Under the pieces are notes generated by a model that searched no databases, was not told where the DNA came from, and was given only the letters and a program-made list of their open reading frames with translations. DNA of 64,000 bases from Halobaculum gomorrense (GTDB lineage Archaea > Halobacteriota > Halobacteria > Halobacteriales > Haloferacaceae): contig NZ_FQWV01000005.1 of the NCBI RefSeq assembly GCF_900129775.1, positions 62,001 through 126,000 of the forward strand, in the 5' to 3' direction. Shown in pieces: positions 27,369 through 37,584 of the stretch. The number at the start of each line of letters is the position of its first letter. Position 1 is the stretch's first letter. Position numbers and translations under genes: made by a program.

Positions 27369-28439
27369 GTGCGCGTCCTCGACTACCTCGAACTCGACTC
27401 ACAGCTCGACCGCGCGGGCATCGGCACCGCACACGACCAGCAGGTCGAGGCGCTCGAACGCGCCCGCGCGGCCGGCGCCGACGTGGAGGTCGTCACATCG
27501 CCGTGGGCCGACGGCGACCTCGGTACCGCTCTCCGCCGCGGGCTCGGCGGCCGCTCGCCCGTGGCCGACGCGGACGTGATCCACCTGAATCTCATCGGCC
27601 CGGCCAGCGTCGCACTCGCGCGGTACGCAAGGCTGGCGGACACGCCACTGGTGCTGCACTGCCACGTCACCAGCGAGGACTTCCGGGAGAGCTTCCGCGG
27701 GTCGAACGCGGTCGCGCCCGCGCTCCGGCGGTACCTCCGCTGGTTCTACTCGCAGGCCGATCTGGTGCTCACGCCCTCAGAGTACACGAAGCGCCGGCTG
27801 CTGGAGTACCCCGTCGGCGCGCCGATCCGCGCGGTCTCGAACGGGATCGACCACGACTCCGTCGACGACCACGAGCGGTACCGGGAGGAGTATCGGGAGC
27901 GGTTCGACCTGGACGGAGTCGTGATGTTCGCGGTCGGCTCCGTCTTCGAGCGCAAGGGGCTTACCGCCTTCTGCGAGGTCGCCGAGCGCGTCGACAGCAA
28001 CTTCGCATGGTTCGGCACCGTCGACTCCGGGCCGCAGGCGTCGCAGACGGTGACGCGCTGGACGAGCGACCCGCCGGAGAACGTCACCTTCACCGGCTGG
28101 GTCGACGACAAGCCCGGCGCGTTCGGCGCCGGCGACGTGTTCTTCTTCCCGACGAAAGAGGAGAACCAGGGCATCGTCGTGCTGGAGGCGATGGCCTGCG
28201 GCAAGCCGTGCGTCCTCCGGGACATTCCCGTGTTCCGGGAGTACTTCGAGGACGGCCACGACTGCCTCCTGTGTGAGACGCGCGCGGAGTTCGCCGACGC
28301 GCTGAACCGCCTGGCAGACGACCCCGACCTGCGCGAGCGCCTCGGCGAGAACGCCCGCGAAACGGCCGCCGAGCACTCGCTGGAGCGCGTCGGCGAGGAG
28401 CTGGTCGACACCTACGAGCAGTTGCTCGACGCGCGGTAG
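27369..28439 (+). CDS. GT4-family glycosyltransferase
   Basis: 356 residues from GTG 27369 (MRVLDYLELDSQLDRAGIGT). The GT-B fold shows an N-terminal domain with VIHLNLIGPASVALARYARLADTPLVLHCHVTS and a donor-binding C-terminal domain with VMFAVGSVFERKGL, VTFTGWVDD and the EX7E motif in FFFPTKEENQGIVVLEAMACGKP. It should transfer a nucleotide-activated sugar to lipid or protein. A second GT4 gene follows on the same strand 141 bases downstream. Confidence 0.88.
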   Translation: MRVLDYLELDSQLDRAGIGTAHDQQVEALERARAAGADVEVVTSPWADGDLGTALRRGLGGRSPVADADVIHLNLIGPASVALARYARLADTPLVLHCHVTSEDFRESFRGSNAVAPALRRYLRWFYSQADLVLTPSEYTKRRLLEYPVGAPIRAVSNGIDHDSVDDHERYREEYRERFDLDGVVMFAVGSVFERKGLTAFCEVAERVDSNFAWFGTVDSGPQASQTVTRWTSDPPENVTFTGWVDDKPGAFGAGDVFFFPTKEENQGIVVLEAMACGKPCVLRDIPVFREYFEDGHDCLLCETRAEFADALNRLADDPDLRERLGENARETAAEHSLERVGEELVDTYEQLLDAR

Positions 28440-28580
28440 GCGCTCCGGACTCGCCCTTGGCCGTCGTCCCCGATCGCCCGTGCCCGTTCGCCGTCCCCGT
28501 CGACAGCGACGCCCTCGTCGACGGCGACACCCGCGTCGAAGACGCAAGGCATTACCCGTCGCTCCGGGAACGGCGGACGA

Positions 28581-29702
28581 ATGCAGACCGTCGCCGCGTT
28601 CACCGACACGTACCTGCCGACGGTGAACGGCGTCACCTACACGCTGGAGTCGTGGCGCACGGAGTGGCAGGCCCGCGGCGGTCGGATGGACGTGGTGTTC
28701 CCCGGTGCCCCCGGACACGACCCCGGTGACGGCGAGTACACCACCCGCAGCGTCGGATTCCCCTTCTACGACGGCTTCCGGATGGGGCTACCGGGCGTCC
28801 CCGACGCGGTCCGCGACGCCGACGTGGTCCACGCGCACACGCCCTTCGCGCTGGGCCTCTCGGGGTGGTTCCTCGCCCATCGGATCGACGCCCCGCTGGT
28901 CGCCTCCTACCACACGCCGACCGCCGAATACGCCGACTACCTCGCGGCCGGCCCGGCCGCGACCGTCGTCGAGGGCGCCGCCCGCCGGTACGAGCGGCGG
29001 TACATGAACGCCGCCACGGCGGTCGTCGTCCCGAGCGAGCCGGCCGGCGAGCACCTCAGCGACATCGGCGTCACCACCCCCGTCGAGGTCGTTCCCAACG
29101 GCGTCAACACCGACTTCTTCACCCGGCCGGACGACGACGCGCTCGCGGACTTCCGCGCCGAGCACGACCTCCCGGACCCGGCCGACGCCCCCCTCGTCGG
29201 CTACACCGGCCGCCACGGCTTCGAGAAGGAGCTGACCGAGATCCCGCCGGCGGTCGCGACCGCCGACGCCGAGGCGACGCTCGTGTTCGGCGGCGACGGC
29301 CCCGCACGCGACGCCGTCGAGCGCGCCTGCGAGGCGGCGGGTGTCGACGCGCGCTTCCTCGGGTTTCTCCCGCGCGAGCAACTGCCGGCGCTGTACGCCA
29401 CCCTCGACGCCTTCCTGTTCCCCTCGCCGGTCGAGACGCAGGGGCTAGTCGCGCTGGAGGCGAACGCCTGCGGCACGCCCGTCGTCGGCGTCGACGCCGG
29501 CGCGCTCGCCGACACCGTCGTCGACGGCGAGACCGGCCACCACTACCCCCGCGGCGACACCGGCGCCTTCGCCGACGCCATCGACCGCACGCTCGCCGAG
29601 CGCGAGTCGCTCTCGGCGGCCTGCCTCGACCGCCGCGAGGACACGAGCGTCGAGCACGCGGTCGACCGACTCGAACAGGTGTACGGCGCGGTACTCAGCT
29701 AG
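28581..29702 (+). CDS. GT4-family glycosyltransferase
   Basis: 373 residues from ATG 28581 (MQTVAAFTDTYLPTVNGVTY). The TDTYLPxxNGV start is the Gly-rich N-terminal signature of mannosyl/digalactosyl lipid glycosyltransferases. The acceptor domain has VVHAHTPFALGLSG and SYHTPTAEYADYL; the donor domain has EVVPNGVNTDFF, LVGYTGRHGFEKEL and the EX7E segment SPVETQGLVALEANACGTP. With its neighbour it may build membrane glycolipid, which is an inference from family resemblance. Confidence 0.88.
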   Translation: MQTVAAFTDTYLPTVNGVTYTLESWRTEWQARGGRMDVVFPGAPGHDPGDGEYTTRSVGFPFYDGFRMGLPGVPDAVRDADVVHAHTPFALGLSGWFLAHRIDAPLVASYHTPTAEYADYLAAGPAATVVEGAARRYERRYMNAATAVVVPSEPAGEHLSDIGVTTPVEVVPNGVNTDFFTRPDDDALADFRAEHDLPDPADAPLVGYTGRHGFEKELTEIPPAVATADAEATLVFGGDGPARDAVERACEAAGVDARFLGFLPREQLPALYATLDAFLFPSPVETQGLVALEANACGTPVVGVDAGALADTVVDGETGHHYPRGDTGAFADAIDRTLAERESLSAACLDRREDTSVEHAVDRLEQVYGAVLS

Positions 29703-29768
29703 TCGCGACCGGAGGCGAACCGGCGACATCGGGAGCGTCCGTCGGTCGAACGTCGACTCCCGTCGTCG

Positions 29769-30077
29769 TCAGGCGTGCTTCGCCGCCAGTACGTCCACGT
29801 CGGCGTCGATCTCCGGCTCGTCGACGAGGAGTTCGTCGGCCCGCTCCAGCAGCGCCGTCGCGATCTCGCCCTCTAGGTGGGCCTGCCGCCCGTCCTCGTC
29901 GGGGAAGGTGTCGAAGATGCCGAACCGAGTTTCGTCGAAGCGAACGGCGAACCAGGAGGTCATCCCCTCCTCGGCCTCCGCCGCCTCCCGCGCGCCGCTG
30001 AGGAACTCGGCGACCTCCTCGGCTTTCTCGGGCTTCGCCTCGAACCGCGCCAGGATCGCGACTTCCGATCGTGCCAT
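29769..30077 (-). CDS. Antibiotic biosynthesis monooxygenase (ABM) domain protein
   Basis: 102 residues from ATG 30077 (MARSEVAILARFEAKPEKAE). The ferredoxin-like ABM fold is visible in FLSGAREAAEAEEGMTSWFAVRFDETRFGIFDTFPDEDGRQAHLEGEIA. Small ABM proteins are quinone or heme monooxygenases, or stress proteins. Nothing here fixes the substrate. Confidence 0.8.
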   Translation of the reverse strand: MARSEVAILARFEAKPEKAEEVAEFLSGAREAAEAEEGMTSWFAVRFDETRFGIFDTFPDEDGRQAHLEGEIATALLERADELLVDEPEIDADVDVLAAKHA

Positions 30078-30280
30078 ACGGGCCCGTACGGGCGAACAGA
30101 ACAAATACCCGAGTCTGGGGGCCAATACCCCGGTTCCGAAGGAATGATACGCTCGGTTCCGATCGAAGGGCCGGCGATCGCCGGACGCGCCGACGCGAAC
30201 GCGCGAGGAACCACGAGCGAACCGCCGTACGGAGATCACTCTGCCGCCGGTCGATCCCGCTCTTGGTTCGCTCGGGCTCG
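30078..30280. other. Intergenic gap between ABM and Gly-rich genes
   Basis: About 200 bases without a convincing open frame. A TATA-like ACAAATACCC near 30103 may belong to the ABM gene on the minus strand. Nothing else is seen. Confidence 0.3.
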
Positions 30281-30709
30281 CTAGTCCTCGAGCGCCTGCG
30301 CGATCCGCTGGAGCTGCCGGGTCGCGTCGCGGACCTCGTCGCGGAGCTGGCGCACCTCGCGCACGAGCTCTTCGTTGCCGACGGACTCCTCCTCGGCGCC
30401 GGGACCGCCACCGCCGCCCATGCCGCCGGGGCCGCCACCCCCCATGCCGCCGGGACCGCCGCCGCCCATCATGCCGCCCATCATCTGCGCGAAGGGGTTG
30501 CCGCCGCCGCCCATGCCGCCGGGGCCGCCGCCCCCGCCCATCATCTCCTCAGGGGAGGGGGCGCCGCCCTCGCCCTCCTCGCGTTCCTGTTCGCGTCGCT
30601 CGCGGATCTCCTCGACCCGCTCGCGGAAGGACTTCTCCTCGCCGTCGTCGCCTCCCTCGGCGCCCTCGTTCGCGTCCGATCCGTCGTCTGCCGGGTCGTC
30701 GTCTGCCAT
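30281..30709 (-). CDS. Gly/Met-rich acidic protein with C-terminal coiled coil
   Basis: 142 residues from ATG 30709. An acidic start (ADDDPADDGSDANEG) and charged helix (FRERVEEIRERREQEREE) are followed by repeated MMGGGGGPGGMGGGG-type units at about 56-105. The last 35 residues form a coiled coil (NEELVREVRQLRDEVRDATRQLQRI). It is likely an oligomeric structural or chaperone-type protein, a guess based on composition alone. Confidence 0.6.
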   Translation of the reverse strand: MADDDPADDGSDANEGAEGGDDGEEKSFRERVEEIRERREQEREEGEGGAPSPEEMMGGGGGPGGMGGGGNPFAQMMGGMMGGGGPGGMGGGGPGGMGGGGGPGAEEESVGNEELVREVRQLRDEVRDATRQLQRIAQALED

Positions 30710-30798
30710 GGATCCCGGTTCGCCCCGGCGTCCGAAAAGCGTTGTTCCTCGGGGGGCGGAACCGAGCCCTCTTGTACCCCGGTCTCCGAGGAGCGCGC

Positions 30799-32199
30799 GT
30801 GTTCGCGGACCGGTCCGACGCCATCGCCGACGACACGCCCCACCGCGGCTACGGGGTCGCCGTCACGCCGGGCGTGAGCGGGCCGTGCGCGCTCGTCGCC
30901 GGCTACGGGCCTGCGAACCGGCTGCTCGTCTGGCGCGACGGCGCCCTCCGCGACGTGGCCACCCCGGCCGTCGCCGACGAGGGGCGCCACGCGATCGGCG
31001 TCGTCGCCGCCGACCTCGACGCCGACGGCGCCGAGGAGCTGTACGTCCACAACACTGAGGCGTACCAGGGGCAGACCCGGGACACCGACCTCCTGCTCGA
31101 CCCGGTCGACGTTCGCCCCGACCACGAGGACGTGCGCTGGCGCGACCTGTTCGGCCTCGCGGTCAACGCCGACCGCGGCAACTTCCGGGCCGGCCGCTCG
31201 GTCGCCGCGCTCGACCGCTACGGCACCGGCCGCTACGGCGTCTTCGTCGCCTGCTACGGCGTTCCCTCCCGCTTCTACGAGCTGGGCGACGACGGCGAAC
31301 TCTCGGACATGTGCGAGGCGGTTGGCCTCGACCTCGACGCCGGTGCCCGATCGCTGTACGCCGGCCCGCTCGTGAGCGACCGCATGGATCTGTTTGTCGG
31401 CGTCGAGCGCGGCCCGAACCGGCTGTTCCGCAACGAGTCGGGCCACTTCGAGGAGGTCGCCGGCGACGTGGGTCTGTCGGCGCCGGGGACGAACGCCCGC
31501 GGCGTCACGATGGCCGACGGCGACCTCGCGGTCGGCGGGTGGGAGACGCCGAGCCGGCTGTTCAGGGCCGATCAACCCCCCGAGGGCGCGGCAGACGCTC
31601 CGTCTCCCCGGCGCTTCAGCGACGCCGCGCCGCACGCGTTCGCGTCGCCGACGCGTGTCCGGACGCTGGTCACGGCGGACTTCGACAACGACGGCCGCGA
31701 GGAGCTGTTCTGCAACGCGCTGGGCGCCCCGAACCGGCTGTTTCGAAAGGGACGCGCGGGGTGGACCGCGATCGACCCCGGCGACGCGAGGGAGCCGCGC
31801 GGGCTGGGCACCGGCGCCGCCGTCGCGGACTTCGACGGCGACGGCGCGCTGGAACTGCTCGTCGTCCACGGCGAACTCGCGGCCCAGCCGCTCGCGCTGT
31901 ACGCCGTCGAGGGGGCCGCGGAGAACGACTGGCTCCGCGTGCGGCCGACGACGCAGTACGGGGCGCCCGCCCGCGGCGCCGCCGTCACCGTCGAGACGGC
32001 GTCGTGGACGCGGACGAAGGTGGTGTGTGCCGGCTCGGGCTACCTCTGTCAGATGGAGCCGGTCGCCCACTTCGGGCTCGGCGACGAGACGCCCGAGCGC
32101 GTCACCGTCCGCTGGCCCGACGGCCGCGAGGCGACGGTGGAGCGGCCGGCCGCGCGGACCGAACACGAGGTCTCGCACCCGATGGCGCCCCGGTTCTGA
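30799..32199 (+). CDS. ASPIC/UnbV (CRTAC1-like) beta-propeller protein
   Basis: 466 residues. The chosen GTG at 30799 gives VFADRSDAIADDTPHRGYGV; a TTG at 30742 is less likely. FG-GAP/VCBS-type repeats are seen as VVAADLDADGAEELYVHN, LVTADFDNDGREELFCN and AVADFDGDGALELLVVHG, each a calcium-binding DxDxDG loop. The C-terminus is the ASPIC domain (WLRVRPTTQYGAPARGAAVTV ... VHFGLGDE-like and VTVRWPDGREATVE). No signal peptide is seen, so it may be cytoplasmic. Its role is unknown. Confidence 0.8.
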   Translation: MFADRSDAIADDTPHRGYGVAVTPGVSGPCALVAGYGPANRLLVWRDGALRDVATPAVADEGRHAIGVVAADLDADGAEELYVHNTEAYQGQTRDTDLLLDPVDVRPDHEDVRWRDLFGLAVNADRGNFRAGRSVAALDRYGTGRYGVFVACYGVPSRFYELGDDGELSDMCEAVGLDLDAGARSLYAGPLVSDRMDLFVGVERGPNRLFRNESGHFEEVAGDVGLSAPGTNARGVTMADGDLAVGGWETPSRLFRADQPPEGAADAPSPRRFSDAAPHAFASPTRVRTLVTADFDNDGREELFCNALGAPNRLFRKGRAGWTAIDPGDAREPRGLGTGAAVADFDGDGALELLVVHGELAAQPLALYAVEGAAENDWLRVRPTTQYGAPARGAAVTVETASWTRTKVVCAGSGYLCQMEPVAHFGLGDETPERVTVRWPDGREATVERPAARTEHEVSHPMAPRF

Positions 32200-32280
32200 C
32201 CGCCCCGGCGACCGCCCCGGCCGGGTCGGCGGCGTCGCCGTGACGCAACCGCTTTGGGCCGCCCCGGCGCACGTCGACCC

Positions 32281-33360
32281 ATGACCGACGACCGCGGGCC
32301 GCGACGGGGGAAAGTCGACCGCGACGCCTTCGAGTCGGTTGTCCGGCCGAACCTCGGGGCGGCCCGCGAGGACGTGCGCCTCGGCCCGACCCACGGGGTC
32401 GACTTCGGCGTCGTCGACGTGGCCGACCGCGCCATCGTGTGCGCGACCGACCCCATCTCGCTTTTGCCAGACCTCGGCTTCGAGCGCGCCGGCCGCTTCG
32501 CGCTCTCGTTCGCCCTCGGCGACGTGGCCGTCTCCGGCGTCGCGCCCACCCACTTTTGTCCCTCCTTCGCGCTTCCGGGCGACGTGACCGACGACGAGTT
32601 CGCGACCTTCTGGGCCGCCGTCGCCGCCGAGTGCGAGGCGCTCGGCGTCGCCGTCCCCACGGGCCACACGGCGCGCTACCCCGGCGCGTCGCTCCCGTGG
32701 GTCGGCGCCGCGACCGTCCTCGGCGTCGGCGACCACGACGACGTGATCCGCCCCGACGGTGCCCGCCCGAGCGACCGTCTGCTCGTGACCAAGGGGCCGG
32801 GGATCGAGACCGCGGGGCTGTTCGCGTCGCTGTACCCCGACGCGCTCGCCGAGCGCGGCTTGGACGAGGAAACGATCGATGACGCGGCCGTGCTACTGGA
32901 AGAGACGAGCGTCGTTCGCGACGCGCTCGCGGCCGCGGAGGCGGGTCGCCGGCCGGCGGAGTCGAGCGACCGCGACGCGCCCGCCGACGCCGGCGTCACC
33001 GCGATGCACGACGCCACCGAGGGGGGCCTCCGCGGCGCGCTGTGCGAGACGGCCGAGGCCGGCGGCGTCCGGATCGAGGTCGACTCGACGGCGGTGCCGT
33101 CGAACCCGGCGGCGGTGGAAACCTGCGAGGCGCTCGACCTCGACCCGTGGGCGTGCACCACGTCCGGCACGCTCCTGTTGGCCGTCGACCCCGCGGCGGT
33201 CGACCGCGTCGTCGACGCGCTGGCGGCGCGGGACACGCCGGTCGGCGTCGCCGGCGAGGTGCGCGATGGGTCCGGCGTGGTCGTCAACGGCGAGCGAGTC
33301 GAGGCGCCCGCCGAGGACGCCTCCTGGGCGGCCTACGAGCGGCTCTCCGAGCGGGACTGA
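32281..33360 (+). CDS. AIR synthase-related protein (PurM/HypE/ThiL fold)
   Basis: 359 residues from ATG 32281 (MTDDRGPRRGKVDRDAFESV). The N-terminal ATP-binding half has FGVVDVADRAIVCATDPISLLP and ALSFALGDVAVSGVAPTHF, the PurM-type dimer segment. The C-terminal half has VTAMHDATEGGLRGALCETAEAGGVRIEV, a HypE-like signature. Hydrogenase genes are absent here, so it is best called AIR-synthase-like. The 3' end overlaps the convergent esterase gene by 28 bases. Confidence 0.85.
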   Translation: MTDDRGPRRGKVDRDAFESVVRPNLGAAREDVRLGPTHGVDFGVVDVADRAIVCATDPISLLPDLGFERAGRFALSFALGDVAVSGVAPTHFCPSFALPGDVTDDEFATFWAAVAAECEALGVAVPTGHTARYPGASLPWVGAATVLGVGDHDDVIRPDGARPSDRLLVTKGPGIETAGLFASLYPDALAERGLDEETIDDAAVLLEETSVVRDALAAAEAGRRPAESSDRDAPADAGVTAMHDATEGGLRGALCETAEAGGVRIEVDSTAVPSNPAAVETCEALDLDPWACTTSGTLLLAVDPAAVDRVVDALAARDTPVGVAGEVRDGSGVVVNGERVEAPAEDASWAAYERLSERD

Positions 33361-34445
33361 TCGCTCGGCTCTCCCGACCCGCCGGCCGGCCGTTCCCCCT
33401 CGGCGGCGTCCAGCCGCTCGCGGGTCGCAGCCGCGAGGTCGTCGAACGCCGCGTCGGCCGCGGGCACCGCGTCGGCGAATGACAGGAAGCCGTGACACAT
33501 CCCCTCGTAGTCCAGCAGTTCGGCGTCGACGCCGGCGTCCGAGAGCCGGGCGACGTAGGCGGCGCCGTCGTCGCGCAGGGGGTCGCGCTCGCCGGTGACG
33601 ACGACGGCGGGGGCGCGTTCGGCGAGGACCGACTCGTCCGCCCGCGCCGGCGCCGCGTGGGGGTTCGCCGCGTCCACGTCCGAGCGGAGGTACGTCTCCC
33701 AGAAGTGCCGCATGTCAGCCCGCGTCAACAGCGGGCCGTCCGCGTTCGCCTCGTAGGACGCGGTCTCGAAGTCGCGGTCGGTGATCGGATACAGCAGCGT
33801 ATGGACCGCGGGCGCCTCCCCAGCGGGCGCCGCCAGCGACGCGGCGGCCGCGAGATTCCCACCCGCCGAGGAGCCCGCGACGCCGACGACGCCGTTCCCG
33901 CCGACCCCGCTCGCGTGCTCGCGGGTCCACCGGAGGGCGCGGATCGCGTCGTCGACGGCGGCGGGGAACGGGTGCTCGGGCGCGAGCCGGTAGTCGACGG
34001 AGACGACGACCGCGCCGACCCGGCGACACAGCTGCCGCGCGAGGTCGTCGGCGGAGTCGAGCGTGCCCAGACACCACCCGCCGCCGTGGAGGAAGACGAG
34101 CGTCGGCGCGGGCGTCTCCGCCGGCCGGTACACCCGCAGCGGGAGGTCGTCGCCGTCAGGCCCGTCGATCGCCAGATCGAGCGTCGAGGCGACCGGGAGC
34201 CCGGGGACGCCGTCGCCGTCGTCGTTGGCGGCGCCGTCGCCGTCGTCGGAGCCTTCGTCGCCGTCGCGTCCGTCGCCGCCGTCGCCCCCGAAAAGGTCGT
34301 CCTCGATGCGCCGGGCGCTCTCGACGGAGAGGGCGTGCCACGGCGGGACGCCCAGCGCCTCGACCTCGGCGACGGCCTCGCGGAGGTCGGGGTCGAGGGC
34401 GGCGAGCCGGTCGGAGCGGGCGCTCCCGTCGCCTGTGTCGGTCAT
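33333..34445 (-). CDS. HSL-family alpha/beta hydrolase (esterase)
   Basis: 370 residues from ATG 34445 (an alternative start lies at 34451). The HGG oxyanion motif reads LVFLHGGGWCLGTLDSAD; the nucleophile elbow is GVAGSSAGGNLA, the acid Asp lies in GERDPLRDDG, and the His is in YEGMCHGFLSF. The N-terminal cap contains a low-complexity GGDGGDGRDGDEG insert. It should hydrolyse short-chain esters. The 3' end runs into the AIR-synthase-like gene on the other strand. Confidence 0.9.
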   Translation of the reverse strand: MTDTGDGSARSDRLAALDPDLREAVAEVEALGVPPWHALSVESARRIEDDLFGGDGGDGRDGDEGSDDGDGAANDDGDGVPGLPVASTLDLAIDGPDGDDLPLRVYRPAETPAPTLVFLHGGGWCLGTLDSADDLARQLCRRVGAVVVSVDYRLAPEHPFPAAVDDAIRALRWTREHASGVGGNGVVGVAGSSAGGNLAAAASLAAPAGEAPAVHTLLYPITDRDFETASYEANADGPLLTRADMRHFWETYLRSDVDAANPHAAPARADESVLAERAPAVVVTGERDPLRDDGAAYVARLSDAGVDAELLDYEGMCHGFLSFADAVPAADAAFDDLAAATRERLDAAEGERPAGGSGEPSDQSRSESRS

Positions 34446-34587
34446 GCGCATCCGGACGGACGGGGGCGACAAGAATCCCACCCGACCGCTCCCGGGTCGA
34501 TCGACGGCCGGTCGCTCGCCGACGGCCCGCCCGCTTGCGGCCGCCGGAACCGAGTCGCTCTTGCTGGGGCGTGACGGAGGTGGCGGC

Positions 34588-35910
34588 GTGTCGCTCTCGC
34601 TCGATCGCCTCGTCGGCGACGACGCGGACGTGCTCGCCGACCGCGACTTTCGGATGCTGCTGCTCGCGTCGCTCATCTCGCCGATGGGCGCCTCGGTCGT
34701 CTCGCCGGTCGTCGAGTCGCTGACGGGACCGTACGGCGTCTCGACGGCGGAGGCCGCGCTGCTCCTCTCGGCGTTCACCGCGCCGGGGATCGTCCTCATC
34801 CCCCTCTCGGGCGTGTTGGCCGACCGCTACGGCCGCAAGCCGGTTCTCGTATCGGGGCTGGCGCTGTTCGGGCTCGCCGGCGTCGCGCTCACTCTGACGA
34901 CCGACTTCCGGGTCGCGCTGGGGCTCCGACTCCTCCAGGGTGTCGGCTACACCGGGATCGGGCCGATCCTGATCACGGCGACCGGCGACCTGTTCTCCGG
35001 CGCCCGCGAGTCGGCCGCACAGGGCGTCCGGTTCACCGCCGTCGGCGCGTCGCTGACGGTGTTCCCGTTCCTCGCGGGGCTGCTCGTCGCGTTCGCGTGG
35101 CAGTACCCGTTCGCGCTGTACGCCGCCGCGCTCCCCGTCGCCGCGGTCGTGTGGCTGCGCTTCGAGGAACCCGCAGCCCTCGGTCAGGGAGACACGGCCG
35201 ACGGCGACGCGTCCGCGACCGACGGCGATGCCGCCGGGTCCGGCGGCGAGCGCGGGGATGGACGCGGCGGCGTCCGTACGCTGCTCGCGCTGGCGTCGGA
35301 CCCCCGCGTCGCCGCGACGCTGGTCGGGCGGGCGGTGCCGGGGTTCCTCTGGTTCGGCTTCCTCACGTACAACTCGATCGTCGTCGTCCGTCTGCTCGGC
35401 GGGACGCCCAGCGCGGCGGGCGCGCTCGTCGCCGTCGCCTCCGTCTCCAGCGCCGTCGCGACGACGCAGGCAGGGCGCATCACCGCGCGGTTCGGTCGCC
35501 CCGCGCCGACGTTCGCCGCACTCGTCGTCGCCGCCGGCGGGCTCGCGGGGCTCGCGCTCGCGCCGTCGGTGCCGGTCGCGCTCGCTGCGGGCGTCCCCGT
35601 CGGCGCGGGCTTTTCGGTGTCGCTGACGCTGTACCGCTCGGCGCTCACCGGCCTCGCCAGCGACGACACCCGCGGCGGCCTCGTCAGCCTCGGGGAGTCG
35701 ATCGGTCGGCTCGGGTCGACCGGCGCGCCGGTCGCGATGGGCGCCGCGGTTGCGCTCCTCGCCGACGCCGCCGGCTACGCCGCCGCCGTCAGGACCGTTT
35801 CGGTCGCCGTGGCCGTCGGGGTCGTGGCCGTCGGGGGCACACTGCTGCTCGTCGGCGACATGGGCGTGGACGCGGACGGGGAGCCGACGGCGACCGCCGC
35901 CAACGACTGA
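34588..35910 (+). CDS. MFS transporter
   Basis: 440 residues from GTG 34588 (VSLSLDRLVGDDADVLADRD). Twelve helices are predicted, with the MFS loop motif LSGVLADRYGRKPVLVSGLA between helices 2 and 3 and LLQGVGYTGIGPILITATGDLFSG in the first half. An acidic Gly/Asp-rich central loop (DTADGDASATDGDAAGSGG) precedes the second half. It looks like a drug- or metabolite-exporting MFS. The gene is divergent from the esterase gene. Confidence 0.88.
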   Translation: MSLSLDRLVGDDADVLADRDFRMLLLASLISPMGASVVSPVVESLTGPYGVSTAEAALLLSAFTAPGIVLIPLSGVLADRYGRKPVLVSGLALFGLAGVALTLTTDFRVALGLRLLQGVGYTGIGPILITATGDLFSGARESAAQGVRFTAVGASLTVFPFLAGLLVAFAWQYPFALYAAALPVAAVVWLRFEEPAALGQGDTADGDASATDGDAAGSGGERGDGRGGVRTLLALASDPRVAATLVGRAVPGFLWFGFLTYNSIVVVRLLGGTPSAAGALVAVASVSSAVATTQAGRITARFGRPAPTFAALVVAAGGLAGLALAPSVPVALAAGVPVGAGFSVSLTLYRSALTGLASDDTRGGLVSLGESIGRLGSTGAPVAMGAAVALLADAAGYAAAVRTVSVAVAVGVVAVGGTLLLVGDMGVDADGEPTATAAND

Positions 35911-35986
35911 GCGCCTCGGACCTGCCGCCCGCGGCGCGACGGGGCGGGACGCCAACGCCTAACTGGCCCCACCCGAACCCGAGGCC

Positions 35987-37342
<1,356 letters not shown>

Positions 37343-37348
37343 CGGGAG

Positions 37349-37474
37349 TCACTCGCCGAGGTATCTGAGCCCGCCGCCCGCCAGCAGAACCAGCCCGCCG
37401 CCGATGAACGTCCCCGGGATCGGAAGCGCGAACAGGCCGACACCGATCAACAGTACGGCAGTGGATAGTCGCAT
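37349..37474 (-). CDS. 41-residue membrane microprotein
   Basis: An ATG at 37474 opens a 41-codon frame: MRLSTAVLLIGVGLFALPIP, then GTFIGGGLVLLAGGGLRYLGE. Two short hydrophobic segments separated by a Pro-Ile-Pro turn make a hairpin in the membrane. The frame is clean and ends 7 bases from the kynU stop on the other strand. It resembles small conserved haloarchaeal membrane proteins; function is unknown. Confidence 0.6.
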   Translation of the reverse strand: MRLSTAVLLIGVGLFALPIPGTFIGGGLVLLAGGGLRYLGE

Positions 37475-37584
37475 GAGGTACTATCACCGGCCCAAGGGGA
37501 AATACTCGGTGGCGGTTCCGGCGTCGCCGGACGTACCGGGTGACGGCGGCGACACGACACCGTCCGCCGCCGCCCCCGATCGCC

